A stretch of DNA of 22,788 nucleotides from Chara braunii (GCA_003427395.1 BFEA01000382.1:957320-980107); one strand, 5' to 3'; counted from the first letter of the stretch, positions 8,223-18,291 are shown. The notes: generated from the sequence alone by a model not told the origin. Numbers and translations: made by a program.

Positions 8223-9292
8223 TGACAAGTATTCGGATTTACTCAGATGAGAATATTCGCGTCATGACAATTTCAGATCACAGCGAAATGACATATCCAG
8301 ATCACACCATCACATTGAAAGTCAAGTAGTCACACCGTGTCCAGATAGCAGCATTGCACCAATAATACACCAATGGAGGTTCGTAACACTGAAATCCAAT
8401 GTTCATGGAGAGCACACTTTTTCCTCTCAACACAAGACTCCAGTTCCTTCACACTCACACGTGGCGCTCAGCGCCCAGCCTACTTCTACACAGCTACTAC
8501 AGACTACAAAAAGACAATGCAACTGTTGACATCAGCGTCAGCCTAAAGTACTTGAAGATGTCGCCCATGCCGACCATCGCCAATACAAGGTAAGTGCCCT
8601 CACATCATCATCATCATCATCATCCTTCACCTATCCCCTGACTACACCCACACCTGTCCTCTCTTTCACCCGAAGACCACCCATGCGCTTCACTGTAGTC
8701 CAAGCCCACCAGCTATTGTGGGTGGGCTATGGTGCTGCCCTTAGCAGCGCCCTCCTCCTCTGCACGACCGCACGTGCTGCACCTCGCCTCTCAGCGCCAG
8801 CCAGCAGCTGCGAGCCTTTGCTCCAGCAGCGCTGCCGCTAGCATGCGAGTGCCTTAATGAGGCAGCCAGGGCCGAGCTCTTTCCTTTATGGAAAGAGTTG
8901 GCCTGCTCACGCAGCCTGGCTGCCCTGGCCTGGGCCCAGAAGCTTCCGGAAGGCCCCAGGAGGCTGCCTGGATGCAGCAGCTACTGGGCTGCTGGGACTC
9001 GTTCGGTTGGGCGCCCAACTGTCTCTGCATGAGGCTGCGAATCACGCCCAGGGCCTGCATTCTTTGGAAAGGCCCAGTAGGCCGTGGAAATGTCTTTGTT
9101 GCTCGGCCTGTGTTTCTTTCAACCAACTGGCGCGTCGCAACTGCCTGGACCCCAAATATGAAATTGACAGTTGAGGGCCTCTTGCAAAACGCCAGGCCCG
9201 CCTTCACTTAGGGCGGGCACCTCCGCCTTCACTCAGGGCGGGTAAGCTGCGAACAGGGACCCGTTGGCCTACCGAGGACCCTGATCCTCGCA
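8223..9292 (-). repeat. inner element 3' LTR
   Basis: It matches 16129-17204 plus 18346-18365 in the same orientation with a few differences per hundred bases by eye. The high-coordinate end, ...CCGAGGACCCTGATCCTCGCA, is followed at once by the polypurine tract. It includes an (ATC)7 tract at 8604-8624, against (ATC)9 in its partner, and a plus-strand CAAG|GTAAGT at 8586-8595. On the minus strand CATAAAGG at about 8883-8890 is a weak TATA-like candidate. Confidence 0.85.
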
Positions 9293-9306
9293 TTCCCTCC
9301 ACCTTT
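9293..9306 (-). other. polypurine tract of inner element
   Basis: The minus strand reads AAAGGTGGAGGGAA immediately before the LTR start TGCGAGG. It lies 27 bp beyond the integrase stop codon, the normal site for plus-strand priming. Confidence 0.85.
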
Positions 9307-9332
9307 ACTTCGTGAGTCCTCTGAGAAGTCTC

Positions 9333-10490
9333 TTATTCTGAAGGCATCTTGCCCTTGAGTGCTCTTTCATAGCCTGCGATTACTTGAGGTGCTGTTCTCA
9401 TGAGTTCTTCTCGTGTGAACCACCGATCTTCTTTCGGATCCAGATGATGTCTGAAGCTCACACGATACTGCATTCTCGGTTTAGGAGGTCGCTCTCTGCC
9501 TGATGGTCGAGGAACAGGCATCACTCGATGATCGACGATCTGGTCAATGTCCACTTCGCCATCCATGGTTGGGGGCAGCATTGATCTTCTGGAAGGGAAC
9601 TGCTCAGTAGCAGCATACGGTGCTAACTTAGAGGCATGGAAAACAGGGTATGTACGCAAGTGAGGTGGGATGCGGATTACATATGAAGGACCGTCTGGTT
9701 GATCTCCTACAATCTCTAAGATCTCCCAGGGCCGAAAGAACTGTGGCATTAGCTTGCGGGATATGCCTAACTCCTGACCAAGCTCAGCAGGCTTAATCCA
9801 GACTCTCTCGCCTACCTGAAAGTTAGAGGGCCATCTATGTTTATTCTCGGATGCAATCATTGCCTCTTGAGACTTCCTAATGTGTTCAACGCCCTGCTGC
9901 AGCATCTGTTTGTACTTGACAACAAACTCTATGCTGCCGGGTGCTGCAGTGGGTTCTCTTTCTGGTAACAAAAAGTCTAAGGCGGCTCGGGGCTTCCAAC
10001 CAAGATGTAGTTGGTTGGGAGTCATGCCGGTACTACAATGCACAACATTGTTGTACAGGCTGGCAACGAGAGGTAATTTCTCGTCCCAGTCATCCTGATT
10101 TAGCTTGATATAGTGCGCAAGCAACTGCTGTACTACTCGGTTCATTTGTTCTACTTGCCCATTTGACTCAGGATGATTTCCTAAAGTCATTTGGAGTTTT
10201 GTGCCCATTTGTTCAGCAGTAGACTGCCACAGCTCACTTGTGAATCTGACATCCCTATCACTAACAATAGACGTTGGTAGACCAAAGTCTCTTACCCAGT
10301 TATCCATGAAAAGTTTGATGACAAAGTCAGTTTTAACAGTTTCAGGCATAGCGTTCAGTCTGGCGTACTTGGTGAAACGGTCCACTATGACAAAGATGTG
10401 TCTCTTTCCTGTCCTGCTGGTCACAAGGGTATCCATGAAATCCATGGACACACTCTGGCCTGGTCCTTCAGGGTTCGGCAAGGGTTTGAT
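9333..10490 (-). CDS. inner pol: integrase core, C-terminal domain and chromodomain-like end
   Basis: This is one open block of about 382 residues. It begins PNPEGPGQSVSMDFMDTLV (first catalytic Asp in SMDFMD), then VIVDRFTKYARL, FGLPTSIVSDRDVRFTSELW (second Asp) and NHPESNGQVEQMNRVVQQLL (Glu), so the D,D-E triad is complete. The C-terminal domain shows FQVGERVWIKPAEL and YVIRIPPHLRTYPVFHASKL, and the tail QYRVSFRHHLDPKEDRWFTR resembles a chromodomain-like targeting module. The stop is at 9333-9335. A TAA at 10491-10493 cuts it from the RNase H block in the same frame. The TTG at 10481 listed as a start is not a real initiation codon; the protein would be released from Gag-Pol by the protease. 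Confidence 0.9.
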   Translation of the reverse strand: MKPLPNPEGPGQSVSMDFMDTLVTSRTGKRHIFVIVDRFTKYARLNAMPETVKTDFVIKLFMDNWVRDFGLPTSIVSDRDVRFTSELWQSTAEQMGTKLQMTLGNHPESNGQVEQMNRVVQQLLAHYIKLNQDDWDEKLPLVASLYNNVVHCSTGMTPNQLHLGWKPRAALDFLLPEREPTAAPGSIEFVVKYKQMLQQGVEHIRKSQEAMIASENKHRWPSNFQVGERVWIKPAELGQELGISRKLMPQFFRPWEILEIVGDQPDGPSYVIRIPPHLRTYPVFHASKLAPYAATEQFPSRRSMLPPTMDGEVDIDQIVDHRVMPVPRPSGRERPPKPRMQYRVSFRHHLDPKEDRWFTREELMRTAPQVIAGYERALKGKMPSE

Positions 10491-11246
10491 TTACCCAAGC
10501 AGAGTCCGAGTCCTTGGTTTGTCCCTTTGACAAACCTGGCAGGTTTCAACATAACGTTTTGTATCTTCTAATATAGAAGGCCACCAAAATCTTTGCACTA
10601 AGTTCGCTGATGTCTTTCTATAGCCAAAATGACCAGTTGCGTCATGACATTCTCCTAAAAATAAACTACGCAAAGACTCACTATTAGCAACACATAGTCT
10701 TTTATTCCCTACCTTCTCAAGGAACAACAACCCATCTGCCATCGTAAATTCATCCAAAGTTTTCTTGTACTTTGCTTGGAATCTACGAATGATTTCTGAC
10801 ATGACTGGGTCTCCCTGATAGGCTTCCACCATCGATCGAGTGAGTTCGTCAGATATGTCAAACTCTGTAACTAGCGCGCCCAAATAATCTGCCCTTCTTG
10901 ATAGCGCATCAGCCACCTTGTTGTACGTACCCTTGATAAGATCAAGTTGATAGTCATACATGTCTATCACTTGAATCCATCTCTTGAGTGCGTCTGACAA
11001 CACAGGTTGTGTCTTGATCCAGCGCAAAGTCTCATGGTCAGACCTCACATAAAAGAATCTTCCTAGGAGGTAGTGTCTCCAATGGACTAGCGCTCTGTAT
11101 AGGGCGTAGAGCTCTCTCTCATACGTGGACTTAGCTAACTTTTGAGATGACATCTTCTTACTCATATACTCGATCAGTCTCAACTTGGGCCCTTCCTGTT
11201 GCGCAAGGACCGCGCCTATGCCATATTGCCTGGCGTCTGTGGTCAC
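10491..11246 (-). CDS. inner pol: RNase H and integrase HHCC zinc-binding domain
   Basis: This open block of 251 residues degrades the RNA template strand and starts the integrase. TTDARQYGIGAVLAQQ carries the first RNase H Asp; YERELYALYRALVHWRHYL has the catalytic Glu region; SDHETLRWIKTQ the next Asp; and KVADALSRR the last. After a linker, GECHDATGHFGYRKT and CQVCQRDK supply the H-H-C-C zinc ligands of the integrase N-terminus. It ends at a TAA (10491-10493) in frame with the integrase core. Upstream, a one-base frameshift near 11265 separates it from RT. Confidence 0.9.
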   Translation of the reverse strand: MTTDARQYGIGAVLAQQEGPKLRLIEYMSKKMSSQKLAKSTYERELYALYRALVHWRHYLLGRFFYVRSDHETLRWIKTQPVLSDALKRWIQVIDMYDYQLDLIKGTYNKVADALSRRADYLGALVTEFDISDELTRSMVEAYQGDPVMSEIIRRFQAKYKKTLDEFTMADGLLFLEKVGNKRLCVANSESLRSLFLGECHDATGHFGYRKTSANLVQRFWWPSILEDTKRYVETCQVCQRDKPRTRTLLG

Positions 11247-12202
11247 AACAAATGGCTTGTCAGGATCAGGAGTTTGAGAACTTCATAGTGTGTTAGAGCA
11301 TACTTCAATTTCTTGAAGCTTGCCTCACACTCTTCATTCCACTCCCAAGGGGTGTCAAGTCGAGTTAGATCTGTTCATGGGGAAGCTATAGTACTATAGT
11401 TCTTAACAAACGGACGATAATAGCCCGTCGTCCCCAAAAACGATCTGACCTCAGTAAGAGTTTGAGGTCTAGGCCAGTCACGTATGCTGGCCACCTTCGC
11501 ATCTTCTGGCCTCAATCCATCTGCTGAAATTTCATGACCCAAGTACAAGATCCTGGTGCGACCAAACTCACATTTATCCAAGTTTACCTTGTACTGGTGT
11601 TGTCTTAGGAGACCTAGCATTATTTTCAAGTGCTCAGCATGCTCCTCTACAGTCCTACTAAAGATGAGAATATCGTCGAGGTACACGACAATAAGCTTGT
11701 CCAAGTAGTCATGAAAGATCTTATTCATCGCGTGCTGGAACGTACCAGGCGCATTGCATAGGCCAAAAGGCATCACCATAAACTCGTACAGACCGTACCT
11801 GGTCTGAAATGCGGTTTTGTGTTGGTCCTCAGGTCTAACTGCAATTTGATGGTATCCGGACTTCAGATCTATCTTTGTGAAGTACCGACATCCTTGCACT
11901 CTATCCAAGAGGTCGTCAATGCGGGGTAGGGGCTCCGCGTTCTTAACAGTGATGGCATTGAGGCCCCTATAGTCAATGCACATCCTTAATGGACATCCCT
12001 TCTTTGGAACAAATAAGACTGGCGCACCGTAAGGGGAGGTACTAGGTCGTATCCATCCCTTCTCTGTGAGCTCCTTGAGCTGGCGGCGAAGCTCATCTAA
12101 CTCCGCCGGAGACATCCTATAGATTCGTCCTCTAGGCACTTTGCTACCTGGGACAACCTCTATCGCATGGACAACCTCCCTTTCTACCACGCCTGTGGGC
12201 TC
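11247..12202 (-). CDS. inner pol: reverse transcriptase
   Basis: The region 11375-12190 is fully open. It runs IYRMSPAELDELRRQLKEL, KGWIRPSTSPYGAPVLFVPK, RMCIDYRGLNAITVKN, YFTKIDLKSGYHQIAV (first Asp), VMPFGLCNAPGTFQ, VVYLDDILIFSR (YLDD metal site), CEFGRTRILYLGHEI and RSFLGTTGYYRPFVKNYS. These are all RT blocks in order and at normal length. After a TGA at 11375 the connection to RNase H is still readable (TDLTRLDTPWEWNEECEASF) until a one-base deletion near 11265. At the upstream end a TAG at 12203-12205 separates RT from the protease in the same frame; Gln (CAG) would fit there. Confidence 0.92.
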
Positions 12203-12984
12203 CTAAAAACGGTCTGAATATTGAGCGACGACTTTTTCTATCTCTGGGGGTGATTTAACGGCCTCCCCTTTCTCAGAGACAAAAACTAGATGCATGCCCT
12301 CCTCTCGATTCTGCTTATAATAGTTATAGAAGGATGAGACACACATACACCCGTAGTTTTCTATTAGACTGCTAGCCTTGTACTTCTGCAATCTAACAGT
12401 TCTACCATTGGGCAACTTGTGGATCAACACCTTTCTATCCCAGTCAAACTGAGGTTGCGAAAGTTCGAGGTAGTACATGCCCAGTAACATATCGAATGGC
12501 AGTTCGTCGCTAACTAGGAAGGAGATCTTGTGGATCACTTCCCCTCCTCCATAGGAGCAGGTGCAGGCTACGTCCTTGACATAGTCCTTTACAACCATTT
12601 GGTGCTTGTTGGCTAGCGTAGAAGCTACAGTTCTGCTAAGCCGCTGCACTTGGTCCACTAAGCGCAGTCTATCCACACAAGAGGTAGAGCCTATGTCTGC
12701 GAAGGCGCCGACCTTGCGGCCACCTACATCTATTTCTACCACGAAATGTTCACCTTTTGGACCTCTACTGATCATCGCCCAAGAGTCCCTGGGGTCCTTC
12801 CTTGACCACTCAGTCTCTAACTCTTCTAGGGCCTCAGACACATCTCTCGAACAGAGCGTCGGTGGGTCTGAATGTGTCTGCGGGGCGATNCNTGGGTCAN
12901 NNGCCTTGGCCAACGCCTGAAGTGGGGAANGCAACGTNACCACTTCAGCGCGAGTAAGAGCGGCTAACACTNCTACTGGCCCGA
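12203..12984 (-). CDS. inner pol: retropepsin-type protease and linker
   Basis: Readable parts are SEALEELETEWSRKDP, HFVVEIDVGGRKVGAFADIG then STSCVDRLR, FLVSDELPFDMLLGMYYLEL and FDWDRKVLIHKLPNG. The active-site loop (12689-12697) reads D-I-G where retropepsins need D-T/S-G; the ATA codon differs from ACA (Thr) by one transition, so catalysis is probably lost. LLGMYYLE corresponds to the hydrophobic-G motif near the protease end. Several N bases lie at 12890-12973. The segment is in the RT frame and ends at TAG 12203-12205. Its upstream end overlaps the gag zinc-knuckle frame. Confidence 0.82.
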
Positions 12985-13508
12985 GGTGTTTCCCTGTGAG
13001 CTGCTCGCAGAAGCACTCCCAGGGTTCGAAGATAAGCCCACCACCGTTGGTGAGGCTACCTTCGTTGTGACCTTCTTGCCGCGGCAAGTCCTTGACGTGT
13101 GGCCATAGTTGCCACAGTTCATGCATGTACCCCTAGCAACGCAGCCACGCCACACCTCGTAATCCAAGCCAATCTTCACCCATGCGGGTGTTCCTTGGTC
13201 TCCCTGACCCGTGGATCGTCCTACCTTCTTCTTCCCGGTCCCCTTAGCCTTTTTCTTGATGGGCGCCACGACTCCCCCATCCGAAGTCTCGCTGGCCCCA
13301 TCCTGCTCTGTCAACTCCCCAACGTCTGGGAAATCATCAATCTCCGTCGTTTGACCATCGGCCTCTTAACTGACCCTTCTTCTTCCAGTCTTCGGGCAGT
13401 CTCTTCCTACCATCATGGGATGCCTTATGCGCAGATCCCAGTTTTGTCTCTATGTCTAGAGCCTTCTTACTAAAAGAAGCGAAGGTGTGCTGTTTGACAT
13501 AGGCCTCA
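12973..13508 (-). pseudogene. inner gag: C-terminal basic region with CCHC zinc knuckle
   Basis: From about 13508 the minus strand reads RTKLVDEAYVKQHTFASFSK, LGSAHKASHDGRKRLPEDW, a stop at about 13348, then in another frame TEQDGASETSDGGVV, KKKAKGTGKKKVGRSTGQ and CMNCGNYGHTSRTC (13084-13125). The last is a perfect C-x2-C-x4-H-x4-C RNA-binding knuckle. The reading ends at a TAG at 12973. The protease frame overlaps this end, so a frame change near 12985 is needed to make Gag-Pol; it could be a programmed shift or an indel. Confidence 0.82.
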
Positions 13509-14033
13509 TCAACCAGCTTGGTCCTTACCTCTTAGGTAATCCGTTAGGAGAACCTGCTGGTCAAAACGCACACCAGGTACCACGAGTAGTCGCTCTACGG
13601 TATCCATGAGCTCTCTAACATCCTTGAACCTACGGGCACAAAGATTGTTGATAGCATCGGTGGTCTTCTGAGCCCCTTGCGGGTCATGCCACCTGTTGTA
13701 CACGGACCGTATGAACTCTTCCAATGCTTGAGCCTGTGCCCAGGCATCGAAGTTTTGACCGTAGCCCTGCTGCTGCACTAAGCCATTCAACCACCGGGCT
13801 GCTGACCCCTCTAAGAAGGAGGCAGACACTACAACTTCTTGCTCTGGCCTTGTGAGCTTGTGCCTCACATAAGTAGGCACANTCCTCACCCAGGTGTCCA
13901 AGTCCTCCTCCTTCCTATCTCTAGAGAAGGGTTTGGGACTCATGAGAGGTATCTTCCGCATCCACAGCATAGGCTGCATGGGCCCAGGAGCTTGCTGCAG
14001 CGGCTGCATAGCCACTGAAACAGGCTGTTGCAC
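13509..14033 (-). CDS. inner gag: capsid region (retrotransposon gag family)
   Basis: An open block of 174 codons encodes the assembly domain of Gag. It shows PKPFSRDRKEEDLDTWVR, VPTYVRHKLTRPEQEVVVSA, FLEGSAARWLNGLVQQQGY, ALEEFIRSVYNRWHDP and INNLCARRFKDVRELMD, the usual W...F.A.L...W pattern of the retrotransposon gag domain. The protein frame continues upstream of 14033, since a TAG at 14046-14048 rather than a real start bounds it. It ends at a frameshift near 13520. One N lies at 13882. Confidence 0.82.
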   Translation of the reverse strand: MQQPVSVAMQPLQQAPGPMQPMLWMRKIPLMSPKPFSRDRKEEDLDTWVRXVPTYVRHKLTRPEQEVVVSASFLEGSAARWLNGLVQQQGYGQNFDAWAQAQALEEFIRSVYNRWHDPQGAQKTTDAINNLCARRFKDVRELMDTVERLLVVPGVRFDQQVLLTDYLRGKDQAG

Positions 14034-14845
14034 ACTGACATGGGTCTAGCTTGATAGTGGGACTGTAGTGACTACTGTCGTGGATGGTATGATTGAGACT
14101 CTATGGACCGGACCACTAGTTGCTACTAAACCACCTGCAGGGGGCATGCCAAACATAGGAGAGAAAGTTTGCCTTATGTGTTGCGGTATCGATGAAGGAC
14201 CCGCACTCGCAGGGGGAACTACAACAAACTGTGGCTGCCTTACTGTTGTGCGAGGAGCCCGAAGTTCAGCCAGGATTTATTTCTGGCCTGCCAACAAATC
14301 GGTCAGCAATTCCTGTTGGACGTTCTGTGCTTCAGCCACTGAAAGTAGAGCATTACGCAGCACACGGCCAGTAGGGTCTAATGCAGCCAGCCTGCCTAGC
14401 TCCTATATTCTACTCCCTAGCCTAACCTTCCTAAGTTTGACTTTTCTTTTCCTCTCTGCTGCATCGTCCAACTGCCGTTGTAGCTCATCCTGAAGTTCTT
14501 CTGCTTGGTGGATTTCCAAATCCTCCGCCGTGAGTTGAGTTTGCTGGCTGACTCGCACGGTAGCAATCTGACTAGTGGCAACCTGAGAACCACTCTGACT
14601 GACTCCTGACGAAGAGGACTGTGTAGAGACTTGCGACATGGCTGAGGTAGCCATGGTTGCGCCGGTACTAGCTGAGACTCTAGTCTGGGCACTATCCTCA
14701 GCTGCCCTCGCTCTCCTTGCCGCTGCCCTCTCTCGTCTCCTTGACCTAACTCCAAGAATGTCAAGGGTCGACTACGAGCAGTCCCGCGAGTTGTCCTACA
14801 GTCGTCCATTAGCAACTCCTCCTCACTAGTGCTTGCATCACTCAT
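14034..14845 (-). pseudogene. inner gag: N-terminal part, likely start at 14845
   Basis: An ATG at 14843-14845 opens SDASTSEEELLMDDCRTTR, the first plausible Gag start below the leader. A frameshift near 14740 moves the reading to SQVSTQSSSSGVSQSGSQ, then a charged coiled-coil-like run (LEIHQAEELQDELQRQLDD, then AAERKRKVKL). In-frame stops follow at 14403-14405 (TAG), 14277-14279 (TAA) and 14046-14048 (TAG), with GRLAALDPTGRVLRNALLSV readable between them. The coiled coil suggests self-association. The start choice rests on position and acidic N-terminus only. Confidence 0.65.
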
Positions 14846-16110
14846 GAGGTACAGTGTGTGTGATCTAAACTAGAATCCTCACTGAATCCTACCTTAGCCT
14901 GACACACAACCGATTATGAAAACACAACTAATTTCGGTCGGCGGAAACATAAACAATTAGGTGATAAAGTCACAACTAATGTTAGATCCTACAAGATATA
15001 TCACATCTTTTTTTATATTAGTCTAATACAAATCACTTTACAGCAAAGAGTCTGGTCTGTCTGTAACTATCTATCAGTTGTCAGCAAAGTCTATAACAAC
15101 TAACTAATCAAAGATAGGAATAACATCTCCTGCTGGAGATGTATACTGGATGGGAGATTGATAGTTGATTGCCACTGTGAACAGTTACCGGAATCCCCCC
15201 TCCCCCTGTATCCTTCTTGAGTAGTCACTTTGTGTCAACGTTCCTAAGCATCTGGTTGAGCAGCGTGCCTGAAAGTGTGCAATCCGGCCCAGCCCTGTGC
15301 CCCAGTCATTGTCGAACAAGCCAGCCAGTCCACTCTTATTTACCCTCGTACGGAACGAGCCTTACACCCGGTTGATCTGGCTGATCAGGAGGAATTTTAG
15401 GAAAGCCCCCATCTCCTCAGGAATTATTTAACGTCGCAGTCAGAACGACGATCACAACCAGATTCAATCCGAGTCCCCAACCAGAAATATTTATAGACGG
15501 TCTGGTAAGCGTCTCATAAAAGGCTGGCATGCCCGACACGACCTCTATTGCGCAAGCAGCAGAACCAAGGACTTGCAGCGCAAGCATGCGTGTACTAGTC
15601 CCAGCGGGCTGGCATGGTGACCGTGACCCGAGTGCTTCGTCCAAGGCCCTTCAGAGGCTTCACCCGTCTCCCACCAGCTTGCTGCCCAGGAAGAATGTTA
15701 ACTCTCAAGGTTGAGCGTTTGCGATACCTCACATCGAGAGGACTCTCAAGACAGAACTCACTTCCTCACGGTAAGAAGAGATGAAGAGGGTAGATAAGGA
15801 AGAGAGCACCGTTCCTCATAAATGTTGCCCCCAACCACAGATTTCTCACCGGCAACCTGATGTGCAATTATGATGACTGGTCCTTGCCTCAGCACAACCA
15901 ACAGCAGAATGCGGTTCCACCTCGGCTTAATATGCCACATCAGCGAGTTCTCATCATCCAGCATACACCCCGTATGTCACCACATAGCTCCCTGGCGCGC
16001 CCACACAACCCTGGGCTGCCTAATGTTCATCGCGAATGCCGTACCATTGCCCCACACCTCATGCGAATCACCAATAGCTGTTGTGAAAAACCAATGAAGC
16101 GCAATATGAA
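14846..16110 (-). other. inner element leader, about 1.26 kb
   Basis: This lies between the primer site and the gag start. It contains only short open frames and no domain I recognise. As a leader it would hold the packaging and RNA dimer signals. It is long for a Ty3/gypsy leader and may contain another old insertion, but I found no terminal repeats. Confidence 0.6.
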
Positions 16111-16125
16111 CCAGCTCCGATACCA
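16111..16125 (-). other. primer-binding site of inner element (Met-tRNA type)
   Basis: The minus strand reads TGGTATCGGAGCTGG, three bases after the LTR end. It matches the common plant initiator-Met primer site TGGTATCAGAGC except for one base. Minus-strand DNA synthesis would start here. Confidence 0.82.
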
Positions 16126-17661
16126 AATTGCAAGGAAAATAAGTAACAGCGAGATGACAATTTCATATCACACCATCACATTGAAAGTCAAGTAGTCACA
16201 CCGTGTCCAGATAGCAGCATTGCACCAATAATACACCAATGGAGGTTCATAACACTGAAATCCAATGTTCATGGAGAGCACACTCTCTCCTCTCAACACA
16301 AGACTCCAGTTCCTTCACACTCACACGTGGCGCTCAGCGCCCAGCCTACTTCTACACAGCTACTACAGACTACAAAAAAACAATGCAACTGTTGACATCA
16401 GCGTCAACCCGAAGTACTTGAAGATGTCGCCCATGCCGACCATCGCCAATACAAGGTAAGTGCCCTCACATCATCATCATCATCATCATCATCATCTTTC
16501 ACCTATCCCCTGACTACACCCACACCTGTCCTCTCTTTCACCCGAAGACCACCCCTGCGCTTCACTGTAGTCCAAGCCCACCAGCTATGGTGGTTGGGCT
16601 ATGGTGCTGCCCTTAGCAGCGCCCTCCTCCTCTGCACGACCGCACGTGCTGCACCTCGCCTCTCAGCGCCAGCCAGCAGCTGCGAGCCTNCTGCACGACC
16701 GCACGTGCTGCACCTCGCCTCTCAGCGCCAGCCAGCAGCTGCGAGCCTTTGCTCCAGCAGCGCTGCCGCTAGCATGCGAGTGCCTGAGTGAGGCAGCCAG
16801 GGCCGAGCTCTTTCCTTTATGGAAAGAGTTGGCCTGCTCACGCAGCCTGGTTGCCCTGGCCTGGGCCCAGAAGCTTCCGGAAGGCCCCACGAGGCTGCCT
16901 GGATGCAGCAGCTACTGGGCTGCTGGGCCTCGTTCGGTTGAGCGCCCAACTGTCTCTGTATGAGGCTGCGAATCACGCCCAGGGCCTGCATTCTTTGGAA
17001 AGGCCCGGTAGGTCGTGGAAATGTCTTTGTTGCTCGGCCTTTGTTTCTTTCAACCAACTAGCGCGTCGCAATTGCCTGGACCCCAAATATGAAATTGACA
17101 GTCGAGGGCCTCTTGCAAAAAGCCAGGCCTGCCTTCACTTAGGGCGGGCACCTCCGCCTTCACATAGGGCGGGTAAGGCTGCAAACAGTGCCCCGTTGGC
17201 CTACTGTTGCATACTAAATCATGCAAAACAGAACAAGGACCGACCTTTCATTTCAAAGTACAAGATGGCGAGCGGAAGACTTATCAATGATCCGGCTCAA
17301 TCAATGTTGCAGTACAGTCCCGACATTTATCATCATCATACAGTGGTGTGAAGGGCTGGCGCTCACACAGAATAGATAGCGCCAGACCCCAACATACACA
17401 GACGAAGGGGGAAGGGAAGAGACAGAGGGAGAGGAGAAGATGGGAGATATCGTCAACTCCAAGTCTGCGTCACAGGTCCCAAATAATCCTCAACGAATGT
17501 TTGTATCCCGGAATCAAGTCTGATGACAATGTCGTCATGTCCCGTGTTAAAGCTCCATCTCGTAGCCCATAGATGCTGAGAGGCAGGCAGCGGGAGGGGA
17601 AGAAGAGATGGTGGACTTTGAAGAGGAAGAAGAAGGTCTCTCTCTCTCTCTCTCAGTCAAA

Positions 17662-17732
17662 TACTAACTTGTAAAACTGGCGTCTTGATGCAGGTACACC
17701 GGGGATGGAGCTGGAGCGATGGTGCCACAGGT
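17662..17732 (+). other. branch-point/acceptor/donor-like module in solo LTR (antisense)
   Basis: TACTAAC (17662-17668) is followed by CAG ending at 17693, a 37-nt segment (17694-17730) and CAG|GTAAGT. Length and borders equal those in the outer LTRs although the 37-nt sequence has diverged. Confidence 0.35.
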
Positions 17733-17966
17733 AAGTACCACTGGCCTCCGCCAGTGTCTCTCTCCGATACTGCTACTCTGCCCTATAGCGCCCAGCGCTG
17801 AAGTCGACCACTATGGCTACGGCGCCCAACGCCGAAGACTACTCCTAGCGCTACCACTACTGCCTAGCGCTGAAGACTACCGCAGCACTCCTCCTGAGTG
17901 CTGCGACCGAAATCCTGAAGACTACAAGTGCCTACGGACTACTACCTCCCGCAGGGCGGGCCATTC

Positions 17967-17975
17967 CTTTATAGT
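17967..17975 (-). promoter_or_regulatory. TATA-box candidate in solo LTR
   Basis: The minus strand reads ACTATAAAG. This is a reasonable match to a plant TATA box and it lies within the LTR. No start site can be shown from sequence alone. Confidence 0.3.
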
Positions 17976-18030
17976 GCTGGCCCGTGCACGAGGCTGGCCG
18001 TGTCAATGCCTCCCTGGCCTAGACCCTGCG

Positions 18031-18291
18031 GAAGCTTCCAGGCAAGAGCCTGGAAGTTCCCTGAAGTTTCCCTGTAGGGAAACAGGCTGGGGCCTGTAGG
18101 CCCTGTCAGAAGGAAGCTTCCAGGCAAGAGCCTGGAAGTTNGCTGGGGCCTGTAGGCCCTGTCAGAAGGAAGCTTCCAGGCAAGAGCCTGGAAGTTTCCC
18201 TGTAGGGAAACAGGCTGGGACCTGTAGGCCCTGTCAGAAGGAAGCTTCCAGGCAAGAGCCTGGAAGTTTCCCTGTAGGGAAACAGGTTGGA
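18031..18291. repeat. 72-bp-type tandem repeat with dyads in solo LTR
   Basis: Units starting GAAGCTTCCAGG lie at 18031, 18113, 18169 and 18241. The last full period is 72 bp; the first is 82; the second is 56 and carries an N at 18141 where about 16 bp seem missing. Each complete unit holds three dyads: CTTCCAGGC/GCCTGGAAG, TTTCCCTGTAGGGAAA and GGGCCTGTAGGCCC-like. Confidence 0.88.

Noticed and set aside
12973-13126. Programmed ribosomal frameshift between inner gag and pol
   Set aside because: No clear slippery heptamer was seen, N bases lie nearby, and other indels in this copy make a simple mutation equally likely.
16788-17351. 187-residue plus-strand frame in the inner 5' LTR
   Set aside because: It runs through the LTR and into the inserted solo LTR; the partner copy stops earlier. 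Chance open frame in GC-rich DNA.
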